Source: JAEXOD01 sp937930275 (GTDB taxonomy: Bacteria > Bacteroidota > Ignavibacteria > Ignavibacteriales > Melioribacteraceae). From it: DNA of 64,000 bases. The DNA lies in assembly GCA_036733965.1 (NCBI GenBank), contig DAIMZL010000001.1, positions 1-64,000 of the forward strand. Reading direction: 5' to 3'. The translations under genes and the position numbers were made by a program. A model generated the notes under the pieces. The model was not told the DNA's origin. It did not search any database and was given only the letters and a program-made list of their open reading frames with translations. Positions 63,089 through 64,000 of the stretch are shown in pieces (position 1 is the stretch's first letter; each line of letters opens with the position of its first letter).

Positions 63089-64000
63089 TTATCCTATTAT
63101 TATTTTAACTGTTTTATTTGTTTGTGGTATTTTTTTAGCCGCAAACATGCATTTTTCAATTCCGATAATCTTATTCATAAGTATAATATTAAGCACAACT
63201 TCATATATATTAGCAAAAAAAAATCTTAATAACCTCTATCAACCAATAGTACTTATTTTATTAATTTTATTGGGAATATTAAGATTTGAATTTGCCGAAA
63301 ATGGTATCGATAAATGGGAATTTGATAATAATTATATTAAAAAAGCGTCCATTATAGGAAAAATTACGGATGTAAATTTAATTGGAAATAATTATATAAA
63401 GTTAAAAGTTAGAACAGATACGATAAAATATGGAAATAAAATAAGTTACAATAAACATATGAACCTTTTGGTTAATGTAAAAATTGACACTACTTTTAAT
63501 AGAGATAAGGCGTACGATATTTTTAAGTTAAATTATAGAATTAAATTTAACGGAAATATATTAAATCCTCCGGAAAAACGAATTTTTGGAGATTTTAATT
63601 ATAGAAATATGCTGAAAATCGAAAATATAATAGGGGTTGCATATACAAAGTATGATAGTACTTTTATAGTAAAAAAAGGAAAGAGTGTCGGATTTTTCGA
63701 TTTTTTTGTAAATGTAAGACAAAGCTTAGATATAACTTTAAGTAAATTGTATAATTATGAATCATATACTTTTTTACGGGGAATAATATTAGGTGATAGA
63801 GGACTTATTGACGAGGATATAAAAAACAATTATTCAAAATCGGGGGTTGCGCATGTACTTGCAGTTTCGGGTTTACATGTTGGTTTAATAGTATATATTT
63901 TAACGTTGATACTCGGACGATTTGATCTAAAAGTTAGGTTTATTTTAAGTATTTTATTTGTGATTTTATTCTGTAACATAACGGGAAACAGTCCTTCTGT
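63072..64000 (+). CDS. comEC: ComEC/Rec2 DNA uptake channel (partial)
   Basis: The first 309 residues are visible; the gene runs off the window. N-terminal hydrophobic helices (1-70) precede the OB-fold/DUF4131-like part (SIIGKITDVNLIGNNYIKLKVR) and the competence domain start RGIILGDRGLIDEDIKNNYSKSGVAHVLAVSGLHVGLIV, where AHVLAVSGLHVG is the family hallmark. ComEC carries single-stranded DNA across the inner membrane in natural transformation. It starts at ATG 63072, overlapping the previous gene by 17 bp. Confidence 0.92.
   Translation, partial: MKYLFNYPIIILTVLFVCGIFLAANMHFSIPIILFISIILSTTSYILAKKNLNNLYQPIVLILLILLGILRFEFAENGIDKWEFDNNYIKKASIIGKITDVNLIGNNYIKLKVRTDTIKYGNKISYNKHMNLLVNVKIDTTFNRDKAYDIFKLNYRIKFNGNILNPPEKRIFGDFNYRNMLKIENIIGVAYTKYDSTFIVKKGKSVGFFDFFVNVRQSLDITLSKLYNYESYTFLRGIILGDRGLIDEDIKNNYSKSGVAHVLAVSGLHVGLIVYILTLILGRFDLKVRFILSILFVILFCNITGNSPS

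Overview
The window is strongly AT-rich and densely coded. It looks like a chromosomal scaffold of an uncultured, aerobic, Gram-negative member of the Bacteroidota/Chlorobiota group. Ignavibacteria- or Kapabacteria-like lineages fit best, although the lineage is inferred and was not tested. The pointers are a C-terminal sorting domain of the NFPNPFNP type (type IX secretion), a PPSGGP-type lipoprotein, DUF2851, an alternative complex III operon, Bacteroidota-like TTTG/TAnnTTTR promoters, and many TTG and GTG starts overlapping the previous stop codon. A 100-N gap flanked by identical 55-bp sequences shows this is a short-read scaffold.

Layout. 1-5115 (minus): a small cluster of a secreted OB-fold-like protein, a type IX-secreted protein, a PqqD-like protein, an ATP-grasp ligase, a BtrK-like PLP decarboxylase, and a urea-transporter protein that runs off the window. 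It is the best candidate here for an undescribed pathway. 5116-5501: a control region with three alternating copies of a 7-bp motif. 5508-11235 (plus): a small secreted protein, pyrG, a TPR protein, purN and purH. 11244-17414: the cell-shape operon mreB-mreC-mreD-PBP2-rodA, followed by pyrF. 17520-21386: DUF2851 (plus), facing etfB-etfA-bifunctional nuclease (minus). 21509-32900 (plus): clpS, a divergent YchF-like GTPase, pepD, acyl-CoA ligase, proline dehydrogenase, tsaD, mltG, an Ig-like lipoprotein and a TPR histidine kinase. 32964-37249 (minus): hutI-ftcD-cyclodeaminase-namZ. 37370-46166 (plus): glgA, two cell-envelope proteins, a TPR protein, glyA, tatC, a polyprenyl synthetase and a MORN-repeat protein.

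46296-60878 (plus) is one long respiratory locus: alternative complex III (actA, a 58-residue Tat-signal protein, actB, actC, an actD-actE fusion, actF), a membrane cytochrome c, SCO, an A2-type aa3 oxidase in the order COX1-COX3-COX4-COX2, heme O synthase, and a membrane protein ending in cytochrome c. Together they would oxidise menaquinol and pass electrons through membrane-tethered hemes to oxygen. tatC lies about 2 kb upstream and could export the two Tat substrates. 60892-64000 (plus): prmC, dtd, a phosphatase-superfamily protein and the start of comEC.

No tRNA, rRNA, CRISPR array, insertion sequence or prophage was seen. Family names come from recognising motifs and overall protein character by eye; no database search was run.
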